NCBI GenBank assembly: GCA_009777245.1
Contig: WRMF01000002.1
Coordinates: 1-64,000 of the forward strand
DNA from: Betaproteobacteria bacterium
GTDB taxonomy: Bacteria; Pseudomonadota; Gammaproteobacteria; Burkholderiales; Rhodocyclaceae
DNA length: 64,000 nucleotides
Direction of reading: 5' to 3'
The notes beneath the pieces are model-generated. The model saw only the letters and a list, made by a program, of their open reading frames with translations, searched no databases and was not told the origin of the DNA. A program made the translations under genes and the position numbers. Shown piece after piece: positions 48,817-58,435 of the stretch (positions within the stretch are counted from its first letter, which is position 1; each line of letters starts with the position of its first letter).

Positions 48817-51687
48817 ATGCGGCTAAGCTGGGAAGCGATACAGGCGAACGCTATTGCTTTTGCGAAGCGTTGGAAGGATGCGCGGCGGGAGAATGCGGAC
48901 GCGCAGGCGTTTGTGACTGAGTTTTTGGGCGTGTTTGGCGTCCCTGATCCGGTAAAGGCAGGCGAGCGCGAAAAGACGGTAAAAATCTCCGGGGCGCATG
49001 ATCGTTATATTGATTTCTTCTGGAAGAGACGGATAGCGATTGAGATGAAATCGCGGGGGAAAGACCTGGGCGACGCTTATCAACAGCTCAAGGGTTACAT
49101 GGATCATGTTCCTGTCGAAGATACGCCGGATTTATGGATGGTCTCTGATTTTGAGACGGTGCAATTATGGCGGCGCTCGACAAGCGACAGATTTACTTTC
49201 AAGCTGAAGGATTTTCGCAAGCACATTCGCAGGTTTTCTGGCATTGCCGGATATGATGTTGAGCGCATACGCGACGATCAGGTGGAAGTGAACATCAAGG
49301 CTGCCGAGAAGATGGCGAGGCTGCATGACACCTTGAAGGCGCGGGGCTATGAGGGGCATGACCTGGAAGTTTATCTGGTTCGTTTGTTGTTTTGTTTGTT
49401 TGCCGATGATACGGGTATTTTTCCGCAGGACAGTTTTTTTCGTTACCTTGAGCGAACCAAGTCTGATGGCTCCGACTTGTCGGAGCGGATCGGAAAATTG
49501 TTTGAGGTTCTCAACATGCCGGAGGAGACAAGGGCGAAGCGTGTGTTATTGTCGAGTGAGTTGCGGCAGTTTCGTTATATCAATGGCAGGTTGTTTTCCA
49601 CGATGTTGCCGATGGCGGAGTTTGACCGGAAGATGCGGCAGACCCTGCTGGATTGTGTGAATTTTGACTGGAGCAGAATTTCGCCCGCTATTTTTGGCGC
49701 TATGTTTCAGGGGGTGATGGACAAAAGAGAGCGGCGGGAATTAGGGGCGCACTATACGAGCGAGGAGAATATCCTGAAGCTGATCAATCCGTTGTTTATG
49801 GATGATCTTTGGCGGGAGTTCGAGCGGGTGAAGGCTGATCCGGCGGCGTTGGATCGTTTTCATGAGAAGCTATCCCGCTTGAAATTTCTTGATCCGGCTT
49901 GCGGGTGCGGGAATTTTTTGATTATCGCCTACCGCGAGTTGCGAGTTTTGGAGCTTGAAGTGTTGAAGATGAAGATCGGCGCGGGTCAGATGGTGATTGA
50001 CATTTCTCCTTTGTTGAAAGTGAGTGTCGAGCAGTTTTGCGGGATTGAGCTTGAGGATTTTCCTTGTCAGATAGCGCAGGTTGGGATGTGGCTGATAGAT
50101 CACCAGATGAACTTGCGCGCTTCGGAGCAGTTCGGGACATACTATGCCCGCCTGCCGCTTGTGCAGAGCGCGACGATTGTTCATGGCAATGCCTTGCGGA
50201 TTGATTGGGAAAGCGTTGTTCCGAAAGAAGAATTGTCGTTTATTCTGGGCAATCCGCCGTTTATCGGTTATTCGAATCAGAGCGAGGAGCAGAAGGCTGA
50301 TGTTTTGTCGGTTTATGTGGATAGAAGCGGCAAGCCGTTCAAAAACGCCGGAAAGATAGATTATGTCGCTGCTTGGTATTACAAGGCGGCGGAGTATATG
50401 GTCGGGCAACCCCTTGACAGCTTTAAGGCTACTAACTTTAGCCAAAACAGGGTGATTCGCGCCGCGTTTGTCTCCACGAATTCCATTACCCAGGGGGAGC
50501 AGGTCGCCGCTGTGTGGAAGCCGCTGTTTGAGATGTTTGGCGTACAGATTGACTTCTGCTATCGGACGTTCAAATGGAGCAATGAGGCCAAAGGCAAGGC
50601 AGCGGCGCATTGCGTGATTGTGGGATTCAGCCAGGGCGAAGAAGATGGCGGAGCAACCAAGAGAGAGAGGGTTTTAAGCCCCCTTTTCAAAGGGTGTGGC
50701 GGCGTAACCGCCAAGGGTTTGTCGGGTTCTGACGCAGGAGCCAAGGGTTCGCCGGTTGACCACGAGCGCGTGATTTACGATACCGACGGGACAAAAATTC
50801 CCGCGCAAAACATCAATCCATACCTTGTAGACGCGCCGGATGTTTTTGTGGAGAGTCGCCGAATGCCTATTTGCGACGTGCCGGAAATAAGCAGGGGAAG
50901 CGATCCTGTTGACGGCGGTTATCTCATTATCGAAGAAAACGAGTACAACACATTCATAAAGGCCGAGCCTTTTGCATTGCCGTACATCAAGCGATTCATG
51001 ATGGGCGATGAGTTCATAAACAACAAAAAACGCTGGTGTTTGTGGCTTGTCAGCATTTCACCGTCAATTATCAAGAAAATGCCTCTGGTCATGGGACGAA
51101 TCGAAGGATGTCAAAAATTTAGATTGGGCAGCAAGAAAGAAGCTACACGAAAATACGCTCGCTATCCCTCTCGTTTTATGGAAACGCGTCAGCCTGATAC
51201 TGACTATATCGCTATCCCCAAGGTATCGTCCGAGCGCAGGCATTATATTCCAATAGGGTATTTGGACAAGGATATAATCGCAGGCGATAAGCTCTTTACT
51301 GTCATGAATGCAAGCAAATATCATTTCGGAGTGTTGACATCAAATGTCCACATGGCTTGGACACGGGTAGTTTGCGGGCGGCTAAAAAGTGACTATAGCT
51401 ATTCAAACACGATTGTCTACAACAACTTCCCCTGGTCGGACGCGACCAACAAGCAAAAGGCGAACATTGAAAAGCTGGCGCAGGCAATCCTTGACGCAAG
51501 AGCGTTGTTCCCTGAAAGCAGTCTTGCCGACCTCTACGACCCGCTGACCATGCCGCCGGAACTCCTAAAAGCCCATCACAATCTCGACCGCGCCGTGATG
51601 AAACTCTACGGCTTCACCAAGGACATGAGCGAGGCCGAGATAGTGGCAGCTTTGATGGCTCGTTATAAAAAGCTCGTTGAACGATAA
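48817..51687 (+). CDS. MmeI-like Type IIL restriction-modification enzyme
   Basis: A 956-residue single-chain RM protein. The N-terminal nuclease has D66 and E76-M-K78 (YIDFFWKRRIAIEMKSRG), matching the D-x9-E-x-K of MmeI. A helical spacer follows. The N6-adenine methyltransferase has motif I FLDPACGCGNFL (357-368) and NPPF at 479-482 (LGNPPFIGYSNQSEEQKAD). A target-recognition domain and C-terminal helices follow. MmeI-type enzymes cut at a distance and modify one strand. Residues about 608-648 look like an in-frame repeat insertion (separate entry). The specificity is unknown. Confidence 0.93.
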   Translation: MRLSWEAIQANAIAFAKRWKDARRENADAQAFVTEFLGVFGVPDPVKAGEREKTVKISGAHDRYIDFFWKRRIAIEMKSRGKDLGDAYQQLKGYMDHVPVEDTPDLWMVSDFETVQLWRRSTSDRFTFKLKDFRKHIRRFSGIAGYDVERIRDDQVEVNIKAAEKMARLHDTLKARGYEGHDLEVYLVRLLFCLFADDTGIFPQDSFFRYLERTKSDGSDLSERIGKLFEVLNMPEETRAKRVLLSSELRQFRYINGRLFSTMLPMAEFDRKMRQTLLDCVNFDWSRISPAIFGAMFQGVMDKRERRELGAHYTSEENILKLINPLFMDDLWREFERVKADPAALDRFHEKLSRLKFLDPACGCGNFLIIAYRELRVLELEVLKMKIGAGQMVIDISPLLKVSVEQFCGIELEDFPCQIAQVGMWLIDHQMNLRASEQFGTYYARLPLVQSATIVHGNALRIDWESVVPKEELSFILGNPPFIGYSNQSEEQKADVLSVYVDRSGKPFKNAGKIDYVAAWYYKAAEYMVGQPLDSFKATNFSQNRVIRAAFVSTNSITQGEQVAAVWKPLFEMFGVQIDFCYRTFKWSNEAKGKAAAHCVIVGFSQGEEDGGATKRERVLSPLFKGCGGVTAKGLSGSDAGAKGSPVDHERVIYDTDGTKIPAQNINPYLVDAPDVFVESRRMPICDVPEISRGSDPVDGGYLIIEENEYNTFIKAEPFALPYIKRFMMGDEFINNKKRWCLWLVSISPSIIKKMPLVMGRIEGCQKFRLGSKKEATRKYARYPSRFMETRQPDTDYIAIPKVSSERRHYIPIGYLDKDIIAGDKLFTVMNASKYHFGVLTSNVHMAWTRVVCGRLKSDYSYSNTIVYNNFPWSDATNKQKANIEKLAQAILDARALFPESSLADLYDPLTMPPELLKAHHNLDRAVMKLYGFTKDMSEAEIVAALMARYKKLVER
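50640..50760 (+). repeat. Palindromic repeat inserted in frame in the MmeI-like gene
   Basis: Contains the hairpin CCCTTT-TC-AAAGGG (50681-50694) and then GGCGG-CGTAA-CCGCC (50698-50712). It is translated as a Gly/Ser-rich stretch (VLSPLFKGCGGVTAKGLSG) between a beta strand ending HCVIVGFS and ERVIYDTDG, where family members as I recall them are much shorter. The two-hairpin build matches the intergenic element at 36545-36592. Confidence 0.6.
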
Positions 51688-52077
51688 TTACCGCAAATAA
51701 AAATCATGCGCTACCTACAAACCCCCGCCTGCCAAAAACGGGCACCCCCTTTGGCTTCGCCGCTGTAGGGGCTAAAAATTTTTAACCCATGCGCCGCAAG
51801 AAGGAGAGGGAAAGCCTTGCCCCCACTCCAAATCATTAGTCATTCCCGCGAAGGCGGTAATCCAGAAAAGCCTTTCCGTTAATTTGATGTTCGATGTGGG
51901 ATGTCGCTCCTGTCCTGTTCTGGAAAATTATCGTGCTTGCCAACGCCGCGCTGGATTCACACCTTTGCGTTAATTTCGAGTGGTTTGATGTCTGTGCGAA
52001 AGAAGAACTGCGCCCTGTAGTCGTTTTATCTATGTGAATCACTATAGGCCAGAAAGAATCGGACTAACTCAGATAAA
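51688..52077. other. Intergenic region between RM gene and pseudopilin gene
   Basis: A 390-bp gap between convergent genes. It contains a partial GGCTTCGCCGCT repeat near 51753, a GGAGAGGG stretch near 51804, and the MITE-like element at 51839-51969. No gene is supported. Confidence 0.5.
51839..51969. repeat. MITE-like element, copy 1 (ATTCCC terminal repeats)
   Basis: The left end GTCATTCCCGCGAAGGCGG plus TAATCCAG and the right end CTGGATTCACACCTTTGCG form degraded terminal inverted repeats. The core 51900-51926 (GATGTCGCTCCTGTCCTG...) is the reverse complement of 58646-58673 in the second copy. The terminal motif resembles the neisserial dRS3-type ATTCCC-N8-GGGAAT repeat. Confidence 0.75.
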
Positions 52078-52692
52078 CTAATTCACCCTGCCCGCCATGA
52101 GCAGGTGATGAAAGAGGACGGGGCGGGAGAGCCAAAAGACAAGATCATCAAAATCCTTGGCGGGAGCGCCCGACTGGTAACGGTCGCTTGCGACCGCGTT
52201 GTCGCCGTCCAGGCGCCCGTTCGGCCCTGCGCTAATCAAAATGAAAACAGGGCGCTCCTCGTCAGTACTCAATTTTTCATTATAAAGATTGTAAATTTGC
52301 AGGCTGTCGGCAAAAGCAGTATCAAACCTGATAGGTATATTGGCAAAGTTACGATCCACGCGATAACGCCAGCTTTTCCCCCAAGGGTCATCGCCTCTTG
52401 CCAATCCAAGGGTTTTGTAGGGTAAGCCTCCCTCTCCGCCCGTGGCGCAATTTGCGCCAGCTTCACCGCCGCCGTTCACATCAGGACATGGCAGGTGACC
52501 GTAGAGTACGGCATATCCCAGAAGCGCGGCGCGTATTTCCATCATTTCCGCTTCCGCCTGCCTTACCTGCCGCGCCTCGCGCTGGGCGGCAAGTGGCAAG
52601 GCAAAACGCCCGACAAGCAATGTCAATACAAAGAGCACGATTGCCAGTTCAAGCAGGGTAAACCCGGAAGAAGAACGCAAATTCAGGCGCAT
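52078..52692 (-). CDS. Type IV pilin/pseudopilin-like protein
   Basis: A 204-residue protein with a class III prepilin-type leader: MRLNLRSSSG then FTLLELAIVLFVLTLLVG, with Glu at mature position 5, as required for cleavage and N-methylation by a prepilin peptidase. After the helix comes the motif ALLGYAVLYGHLPCPDVNG, shared with the larger upstream protein. The rest is unlike common pilins and contains DDPWGKSWRYR and ILISAGPNGRLDGDN, features of major-pseudopilin-like folds. The ATG at 52692 lies inside the end of the preceding gene, a 10-bp overlap. Confidence 0.85.
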   Translation of the reverse strand: MRLNLRSSSGFTLLELAIVLFVLTLLVGRFALPLAAQREARQVRQAEAEMMEIRAALLGYAVLYGHLPCPDVNGGGEAGANCATGGEGGLPYKTLGLARGDDPWGKSWRYRVDRNFANIPIRFDTAFADSLQIYNLYNEKLSTDEERPVFILISAGPNGRLDGDNAVASDRYQSGAPAKDFDDLVFWLSRPVLFHHLLMAGRVN

Positions 52693-54317
52693 GATTTCAT
52701 CCGGGCAAGCAGGCGGCGGCAAAGAGGGCGGGGAGAAGCAAAGGCGCAGGCTTCATTCTGCCAGCGCATCATTACGCCATAACAGGCGCAGCCGGAAAAA
52801 GTTTCAGGCAACGCGCACGATGCTCCGCCTATTTCCTGACAGGCAAGCCACTGTCCGGCATTGCTTTTGCAATCATCCCGCCCGCAGTTGGCAACCAAGC
52901 GCAAGCCGTCCGCCTCGGCTCTAATGCAGCTTATCTGGTCATTGCCGACGACCGACAGGATTCTACCCCCATGCTGTATGCTGATAGCGTTCTCTCCTTC
53001 CAGATATTGCGCGGCATTCATCCTGTCATCTCCCGTCCTTTTCTGGTGTTCCAGAGCTTCCCCCGCAAAAATCACGGCGGCGGCATAGGGTCTTCCCGCC
53101 ACCAGCAAACAGCCGCCCGGCGCGGCCTCGCAATCTTCGGACTCGACTGCGGCGGGGGCAAAGTTGGGCGCGACAAGATAGAAAAAATGATCCTTCCACT
53201 TGTCCCACCAGCCGTTATGACTGTTATAAGAACTGCCGTCCGGCCTGCCATCCACAGCTTCGAAATCCGGGCATTGACCTCGAACAAGCAAGCGACAGGA
53301 GGAATGGCTGGAATCTTTATCAATACATGTGACAAAGGACTGTTCGGTAAAATCCTTTGCGCTCAATGCTTTAAGCGAGTTGAAAACCGAGTACGGGGGG
53401 CGACCCGCCAGTCGGTTTTTCTGGTCTGCCAATCTGGAAAAATGGAAGGTTTCCGGCACTGCCGCCGTTAGTTCAAGCGGAGCCGCCCAGGGCAAACGCT
53501 GAAATTCATTTGCTTTGCCGAAAGCCATAACGCAGGCGGCAATGCGTTGGGTAAGCATGAGCGCATCCGGCTCTTCTCCCCCGGCAAAAAAGATGTCCGG
53601 CGATAATCGCGCCTCGATTCTTGCTGCCCATTCATCACGGGTAATCCAGGTCATGCTCTCGTTTTTGCCGACCATCACCCTGGTTATACCTTCCGCCGCC
53701 GGATTCGGCGCGTTATTTTCGAGATATTGGCGGGCATCGTAATCCCGCCGACACTCGCTGCCGTCCGCTCCCGCCCTGAAACTGCGCGTCTGTCCGGGCA
53801 AGGGCGCGCCCGGCGCGAACAAAACCGCAACCACATTTTCCGCAATGACGGTTTGTCCGTCCGCCGAGACAATCTCGATTAGTCCGTCGGTATCGGGATT
53901 CAGCAAATCCGCCTTCGGCTCCGCCTTGTGGTTGCCGGAAACGAGATACCAAAGACATTCCGTGTCACTACCCTTTAGCGGCGGCATACTCAAGCTGCGC
54001 CAGGGAAAACGACCAAGAACGCTGATACCCTTGCCGGCGCAAACGCCCGCTTCCGCGCCCTCGTATCCCAATGAGCTGTCCGTATCCGGGCAGGGCAGAT
54101 GCCCCGGAACAAAGCCCTTCCGGTTCGCGCGCGCCTCAGGATAAATGACGGCATAGCCAAGCAACGCCTCCCTTGCCATAGCCAGCTTTTCCGCCGTAGC
54201 CAATTCGCGGCGCGGAGATGGACTAACTGTGATAAACCAAGCCATGACGCCTAGCGCCAGAAAGAGCAAAATCAACAGCAAAATTGCGCCGGATTGCCTG
54301 GATAAAACACGATTCAC
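52683..54317 (-). CDS. Large cysteine-rich pilin-like protein of the pilus/secretion locus
   Basis: A 544-residue protein with an N-terminal membrane anchor (SGAILLLILLFLALGVMAWF) like that of PilX/GspK minor pilins, lacking the Glu5 motif. Residues about 50-80 contain ALLGYAVIYPEARANRKG then GHLPCPDTD, paralogous to the neighbouring pseudopilin. About twenty cysteines follow in the exported part, suggesting several disulfides. No enzymatic motif was recognised. It may be a pilus-tip or adhesin-like subunit. It overlaps the genes on both sides. Confidence 0.75.
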   Translation of the reverse strand: MNRVLSRQSGAILLLILLFLALGVMAWFITVSPSPRRELATAEKLAMAREALLGYAVIYPEARANRKGFVPGHLPCPDTDSSLGYEGAEAGVCAGKGISVLGRFPWRSLSMPPLKGSDTECLWYLVSGNHKAEPKADLLNPDTDGLIEIVSADGQTVIAENVVAVLFAPGAPLPGQTRSFRAGADGSECRRDYDARQYLENNAPNPAAEGITRVMVGKNESMTWITRDEWAARIEARLSPDIFFAGGEEPDALMLTQRIAACVMAFGKANEFQRLPWAAPLELTAAVPETFHFSRLADQKNRLAGRPPYSVFNSLKALSAKDFTEQSFVTCIDKDSSHSSCRLLVRGQCPDFEAVDGRPDGSSYNSHNGWWDKWKDHFFYLVAPNFAPAAVESEDCEAAPGGCLLVAGRPYAAAVIFAGEALEHQKRTGDDRMNAAQYLEGENAISIQHGGRILSVVGNDQISCIRAEADGLRLVANCGRDDCKSNAGQWLACQEIGGASCALPETFSGCACYGVMMRWQNEACAFASPRPLCRRLLARMKSCA

Positions 54318-55546
54318 TCCCGCCCTCCATGCTTCCTGACTTCCCCGCCCCGCAGCAAATCTATGGTCGCGCCGCCGATATCTTCCGGCGCGGAGTTTTC
54401 TGTTTCCATGAACAGTCCGTCTTCTTTCCAGATAAACATCCTGCCCGTCCGTTCATGGCGCACCAAGCCTTGCCAACCGTCCGGCTCCGTTTCATCCTCC
54501 TGATTATCCGACCAGTCGGCTTGCTCCTCCTCCAGAATCTCATCAACATCCGGCTGTTCCTGCGTTACCTCTGGCATCTGTTCGTCTTCAACATCCTGCG
54601 ATACCTTTACCGTCTCTTGAGGATCAGCTTCCGTGTAAACATAAGCGCCAACGCCCGCCGCAAGGCAAAGCGCCCCTGCCGTTATAGCAAACAGACTTAG
54701 TCCATATGCTCGGACTAATTGCCGCAGTTCATCTGGCGCGTATTGCGTTTTGGGCGGACAGTCTGCCAACAAGGAAAGAAAAAAAGCATCGTCTGCCTCA
54801 ATGCTCGGCATCAGGGTAAATTCCGTAGCCAACAATTCCCGCTCGGAATCAGAAAGAGCGAACAGCGGGCAAAGCGGCAAATCCGCTTGCAATGGCTGTT
54901 GTCGCGTCAGATAGGTAAGCAGCCGTCTGGTCTCTTCCAGCAAGTTTTCGCCGTTGCCAGAGAAGAGTCGGGAAAAACAGGGAACATGCGCCCGCAGTAA
55001 AATCTGGCGCGCAAAATTCCCGCGTCGCAGCAGAACAATGCAGTCACGCGGCAAATTGAGCTTTCTCGCCGCCGCTTCAACAAGTTGGGGCAGCGCATAC
55101 AGGCCGGATAACGGCTTTGCCGCCGCAAGCCAGTCCTGCAAAGGCTGGGCGGGCAGCGAAGTCAGGAGCAGATTTTCTTCCTTGCGTCCCGGCTTCTCCG
55201 ACACCGGTTTCTCCGACCCATGCCAGGGCAGAGTTCGCGCCGCTACATAGGGCGTATCGGGAAAATGGCGCTGGATTTTCCGCCGGATTACCGCGCGACG
55301 CTCCGCGCCATACAGGCGGGGAATAGCCTCAATCACAAAGCCTTCATCCGGCAGGTCGGTCAATATCGTGATCGGAAGACGCGCCTCTCCTGCCCGCCAC
55401 TCTGCGAAACTGCCAAGTCCTGCGGCATCCGGCGTAAAATCAGTCAGCCGCGCAATCTGGCGTTTTTGCCGACGATAAAGGCGGACAAGCGTAGGCTCAA
55501 TGAAGAGAAAAAGCCGGTCAGAGTCCCACATTCGCCACCACGTCAT
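54314..55546 (-). CDS. GspL/PilM-like assembly protein (predicted)
   Basis: A 410-residue protein. The N-terminal cytoplasmic part begins WDSDRLFLFIEPTLVRLYRR, resembling actin-fold GspL/PilM-type proteins. One TM helix follows (SLFAITAGALCLAAGVGAYVY, about 290-310), then an acidic periplasmic tail (DVEDEQMPEVTQ, EILEEEQADWSD). In pilus and secretion systems such proteins link the ATPase to the periplasmic frame. It overlaps the gspF-like gene by 29 bp and the next gene by four bases. Assignment rests mainly on context and topology. Confidence 0.6.
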   Translation of the reverse strand: MTWWRMWDSDRLFLFIEPTLVRLYRRQKRQIARLTDFTPDAAGLGSFAEWRAGEARLPITILTDLPDEGFVIEAIPRLYGAERRAVIRRKIQRHFPDTPYVAARTLPWHGSEKPVSEKPGRKEENLLLTSLPAQPLQDWLAAAKPLSGLYALPQLVEAAARKLNLPRDCIVLLRRGNFARQILLRAHVPCFSRLFSGNGENLLEETRRLLTYLTRQQPLQADLPLCPLFALSDSERELLATEFTLMPSIEADDAFFLSLLADCPPKTQYAPDELRQLVRAYGLSLFAITAGALCLAAGVGAYVYTEADPQETVKVSQDVEDEQMPEVTQEQPDVDEILEEEQADWSDNQEDETEPDGWQGLVRHERTGRMFIWKEDGLFMETENSAPEDIGGATIDLLRGGEVRKHGGRE

Positions 55547-56708
55547 AAATAGGCCCGATGACCGCCAGAATTATCCAACCCAGCAGGAAGCCGAGCATGA
55601 GGGTAAGCACAGGCTCAATCAGGCGTTCCGCCCGTTTTGCCGCTTCCTCGACTTCGCGCTGATAAAAGTGGCGGACATTGGCAAGGGTACGATCCAGCGC
55701 GCCGGTAGCCTCGCCGACCGCAAACATGCGAACGACAAACTGCGGGAACAGGCCGGTATCGTTAAAAGCAAGGCTGATGCCGCGTCCGGCGCGAATATTC
55801 GCCTCCGCGTCAAGCAGGGCGCGGCGTATGGCGCGGTTGCCGGAAATGTCACGCGTCGTTCCCAGCGCCTCCAGAACGCTGATGCCAGAAGCGTAAAGCA
55901 TGGAAAATGCGCCCGCAAAACGGGCAAGAGCAACCTTGCGAATAATCGAGCCGAATAGCGGAATGCCAAGAAGCATCGCGTCAAACCGCAAACGCATGGC
56001 GGAAGACAGAATCGGCAAGGCTATCAGGCACGAAAGCAAAAGCAGGCAACCTGAAAGAATTAAAAGGCCGTATTCGCGCAACAGGTCGGAAGAGGCAAAA
56101 AGCAAACGGGTCTGCCAGGGCAATTCGCTCCCCATATTGACCAGAAAAATCTCAAGTTGCGGCACGAGATCGTAAAAGAGAAAGAACACGGCAATGGCAA
56201 TAACCGCCGCGACAAAGGCAGGATAGATCAGGACGCGCCGCGCCATGACCGCCATTTCATCCTCCCGCTGCAATTCGTCAAGCAATCCGCCGATGGCTTC
56301 CGGCAATCGCCCCGCCGTCTCTCCGGCGCGAATCATACCGACGGCAACAGGATTGAAACCGCCTTCCGCAGACATCGCGCCGGACAGGGTTGCGCCATGC
56401 GAAATGCCATCCAGCAGAGCTTCGGCCAGCAACCGCTGGCGGTGGTCTTCCGCTTTGGCAAGGTCAAGCAAGGCTTCCTGAAGCGCCACCCCTGCCGAGA
56501 GCAATTCCTTCAACTGGAACCAGAAATGCAGCCATTCCCGACGCGACATCCTGCTCGAACGCCTTCGCGCCAACGGCTGTTCTGCGGCAGTAACCAAATC
56601 AAGCCCTCTCTCCCGCAAACGATTTTCCAGTTCAAGGAGGCCGACGCTTTCGCACTGGCCGCGCACCTTGCGTCCCGAACTGTCAATGGCGCGATAATCG
56701 TAGCGCAT
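55518..56708 (-). CDS. Type II secretion / type IV pilus platform protein (GspF/PilC family)
   Basis: A 396-residue inner-membrane platform. It starts MRYDYRAIDSSGRKVRG, typical of GspF. Two T2SSF domains (about 65-190 and 270-390) are each followed by membrane helices, with GEATGALDRTLANVRHFYQ in the second. The platform couples ATPase motion to pilin insertion. It starts three bases after the ATPase stop. Confidence 0.93.
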   Translation of the reverse strand: MRYDYRAIDSSGRKVRGQCESVGLLELENRLRERGLDLVTAAEQPLARRRSSRMSRREWLHFWFQLKELLSAGVALQEALLDLAKAEDHRQRLLAEALLDGISHGATLSGAMSAEGGFNPVAVGMIRAGETAGRLPEAIGGLLDELQREDEMAVMARRVLIYPAFVAAVIAIAVFFLFYDLVPQLEIFLVNMGSELPWQTRLLFASSDLLREYGLLILSGCLLLLSCLIALPILSSAMRLRFDAMLLGIPLFGSIIRKVALARFAGAFSMLYASGISVLEALGTTRDISGNRAIRRALLDAEANIRAGRGISLAFNDTGLFPQFVVRMFAVGEATGALDRTLANVRHFYQREVEEAAKRAERLIEPVLTLMLGFLLGWIILAVIGPIYDVVANVGL

Positions 56709-56711
56709 AGC

Positions 56712-58415
56712 CTACATCCGTTCGCTCAAATCCACGACCCGACCAAGCTCCTCCAGCGCCGTCAGCCCTCTCTTCACCTTGTCCACGCCGTCCTCCGCCA
56801 AATTCACAAGGCCGCTATCCACCGCAGATTGCCGGAGCGCATCCAGCGGAGCGCGCTTTGCAATGAGCGCATCCAGCCTGCCATCCACCCGCAACACTTC
56901 CAATACCGGCAACCGCCCCTTGTAGCCGGTAAAGCGGCAATGTTCACAACCTGCCGGATGAAAGAGAAAAATATCCTCTGCGTTGATTCCCAGCATTTGC
57001 CTTTCTTTTGTAGTAGCTGGCGCTTTTGCCTTGCAATACGGACACAGGCGGCGCAGCAGGCGTTGCGCGATGATGCCGCTTATGTTTCCCGCCATTGACT
57101 CCGCGCTCACGCCCAAATCAAGCAGGCGTGGCAATGCGCCCAGGGCGGAATTGCTGTGCAAGGTGGCGAAGACGCGATGCCCGGTCATCGCGGCGCGAAA
57201 GGCCATGCCTGCTGTCGCAGCGTCGCGTATCTCGCCGATCAGCATCACATCCGGGTCTTGCCGCAACATGGCGCGAACCCCGTCGGCAAAATCCATCTTG
57301 ATAGCGTCGGACAAACTGGTCTGCCGGATGAGCGGCAAGGGATATTCCACCGGGTCTTCCAGGGTCATGATATGAATGGCCTCGGAATTCAGGTGATGAA
57401 GAATGGAATAAAGGGAGGTGGTCTTGCCCGCGCCGGTAGGCCCGGTGAGCAAAAATACCCCTTCCGGTCGGGCAAGCATCTGATCAATCAGACGACGCGC
57501 CGATTCGGACAACCCCAGCCCGGCAAGCGGCATGATGCCTTTTTGCCGATCCAGAATGCGAAGCACGATATTTTCCCCGTGCAGGGTCGGCTGACTGGAG
57601 ACGCGAAAATCAATCGGCCTGCCAGAAACGTTAAGCGTCGCCCTGCCGTCCTGCGGGGCGCGGCTCTCCGCGATATTCATCCCGCCGATGACCTTCAGAC
57701 GCACCGCTAACGCCCGCCAGCAGGCAATGTGCAGGGAACGAATCTGGCGCAGAATGCCGTCCTGACGATAGCGAATCCGCAAAAACCCCGCTTCCGGCTC
57801 GAAATGAATGTCGGACGCTTCCGCCTTTACCGCGTCAATCAGAATGGCATCAACCAGACGAACGACCGGATGATAAAGGTTCTCCTCCACGCCTTCCGCC
57901 GCCCCGTCTCCTGCCTCAAGTCTTGCGAGAATGTCGTCAATGGCAAGGGAATGCCCGTAGCAGCGGTCAATGGCAGCCTCTATTTCCGCCTCGCCCGCAA
58001 GCAGGAACGAAAAGGCGATTTCCCTGCCGTTCTGGCGTTCCATATGGGCGCGCAGGCGGTCTTGCCCTGGCAGGTCATGGCTGTCCGCCACTGCCAGCAC
58101 GGTATGCGCCGCCGCCGCGTCATAAGCCAGCGGCAAGACCCGCAGGCGACGCGCCAAATTTTCCGGAATCAGGGCAAGCGCCGCCGGATCAACCGTCGCC
58201 AGGGAAAGGTCAATGGCAGAATGTCCGAATGTCTCCGCCAAAGCGTCGCGCAGCGCCGCTTCCGACAAAAACCCCAACGCCACCAGTATGCGCCCCAGCG
58301 CCTCTTTCTTCTTTTCCTGTTCGATCAAGGCAATCCGTAGCTGGTCGGCGGAAATCAATCCCGCCTCGCATAATGCTTCGCCTAATTTTCTCTGTGCTTT
58401 TTCCGGCGCTCTCAT
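56712..58415 (-). CDS. Type II secretion / type IV pilus assembly ATPase (GspE/PilB family)
   Basis: A 567-residue hexameric AAA-like ATPase. The N-terminal MshEN-type domain (1-150) is often a c-di-GMP or partner-binding module. The catalytic domain has Walker A GPTGAGKTTS (K331), the Asp box (TLEDPVEYPL), Walker B (LIGEIRD, 392-398) and the His box (GHRVFATLHSNSA). A zinc-type cysteine quartet C458, C461, C490 and C493 is present (CPYC, CEHC). It powers assembly rather than retraction. Repeat copy E lies 20 bp upstream. Confidence 0.94.
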   Translation of the reverse strand: MRAPEKAQRKLGEALCEAGLISADQLRIALIEQEKKKEALGRILVALGFLSEAALRDALAETFGHSAIDLSLATVDPAALALIPENLARRLRVLPLAYDAAAAHTVLAVADSHDLPGQDRLRAHMERQNGREIAFSFLLAGEAEIEAAIDRCYGHSLAIDDILARLEAGDGAAEGVEENLYHPVVRLVDAILIDAVKAEASDIHFEPEAGFLRIRYRQDGILRQIRSLHIACWRALAVRLKVIGGMNIAESRAPQDGRATLNVSGRPIDFRVSSQPTLHGENIVLRILDRQKGIMPLAGLGLSESARRLIDQMLARPEGVFLLTGPTGAGKTTSLYSILHHLNSEAIHIMTLEDPVEYPLPLIRQTSLSDAIKMDFADGVRAMLRQDPDVMLIGEIRDAATAGMAFRAAMTGHRVFATLHSNSALGALPRLLDLGVSAESMAGNISGIIAQRLLRRLCPYCKAKAPATTKERQMLGINAEDIFLFHPAGCEHCRFTGYKGRLPVLEVLRVDGRLDALIAKRAPLDALRQSAVDSGLVNLAEDGVDKVKRGLTALEELGRVVDLSERM

Positions 58416-58435
58416 GGCGTTTAGATCGGTTTTTA

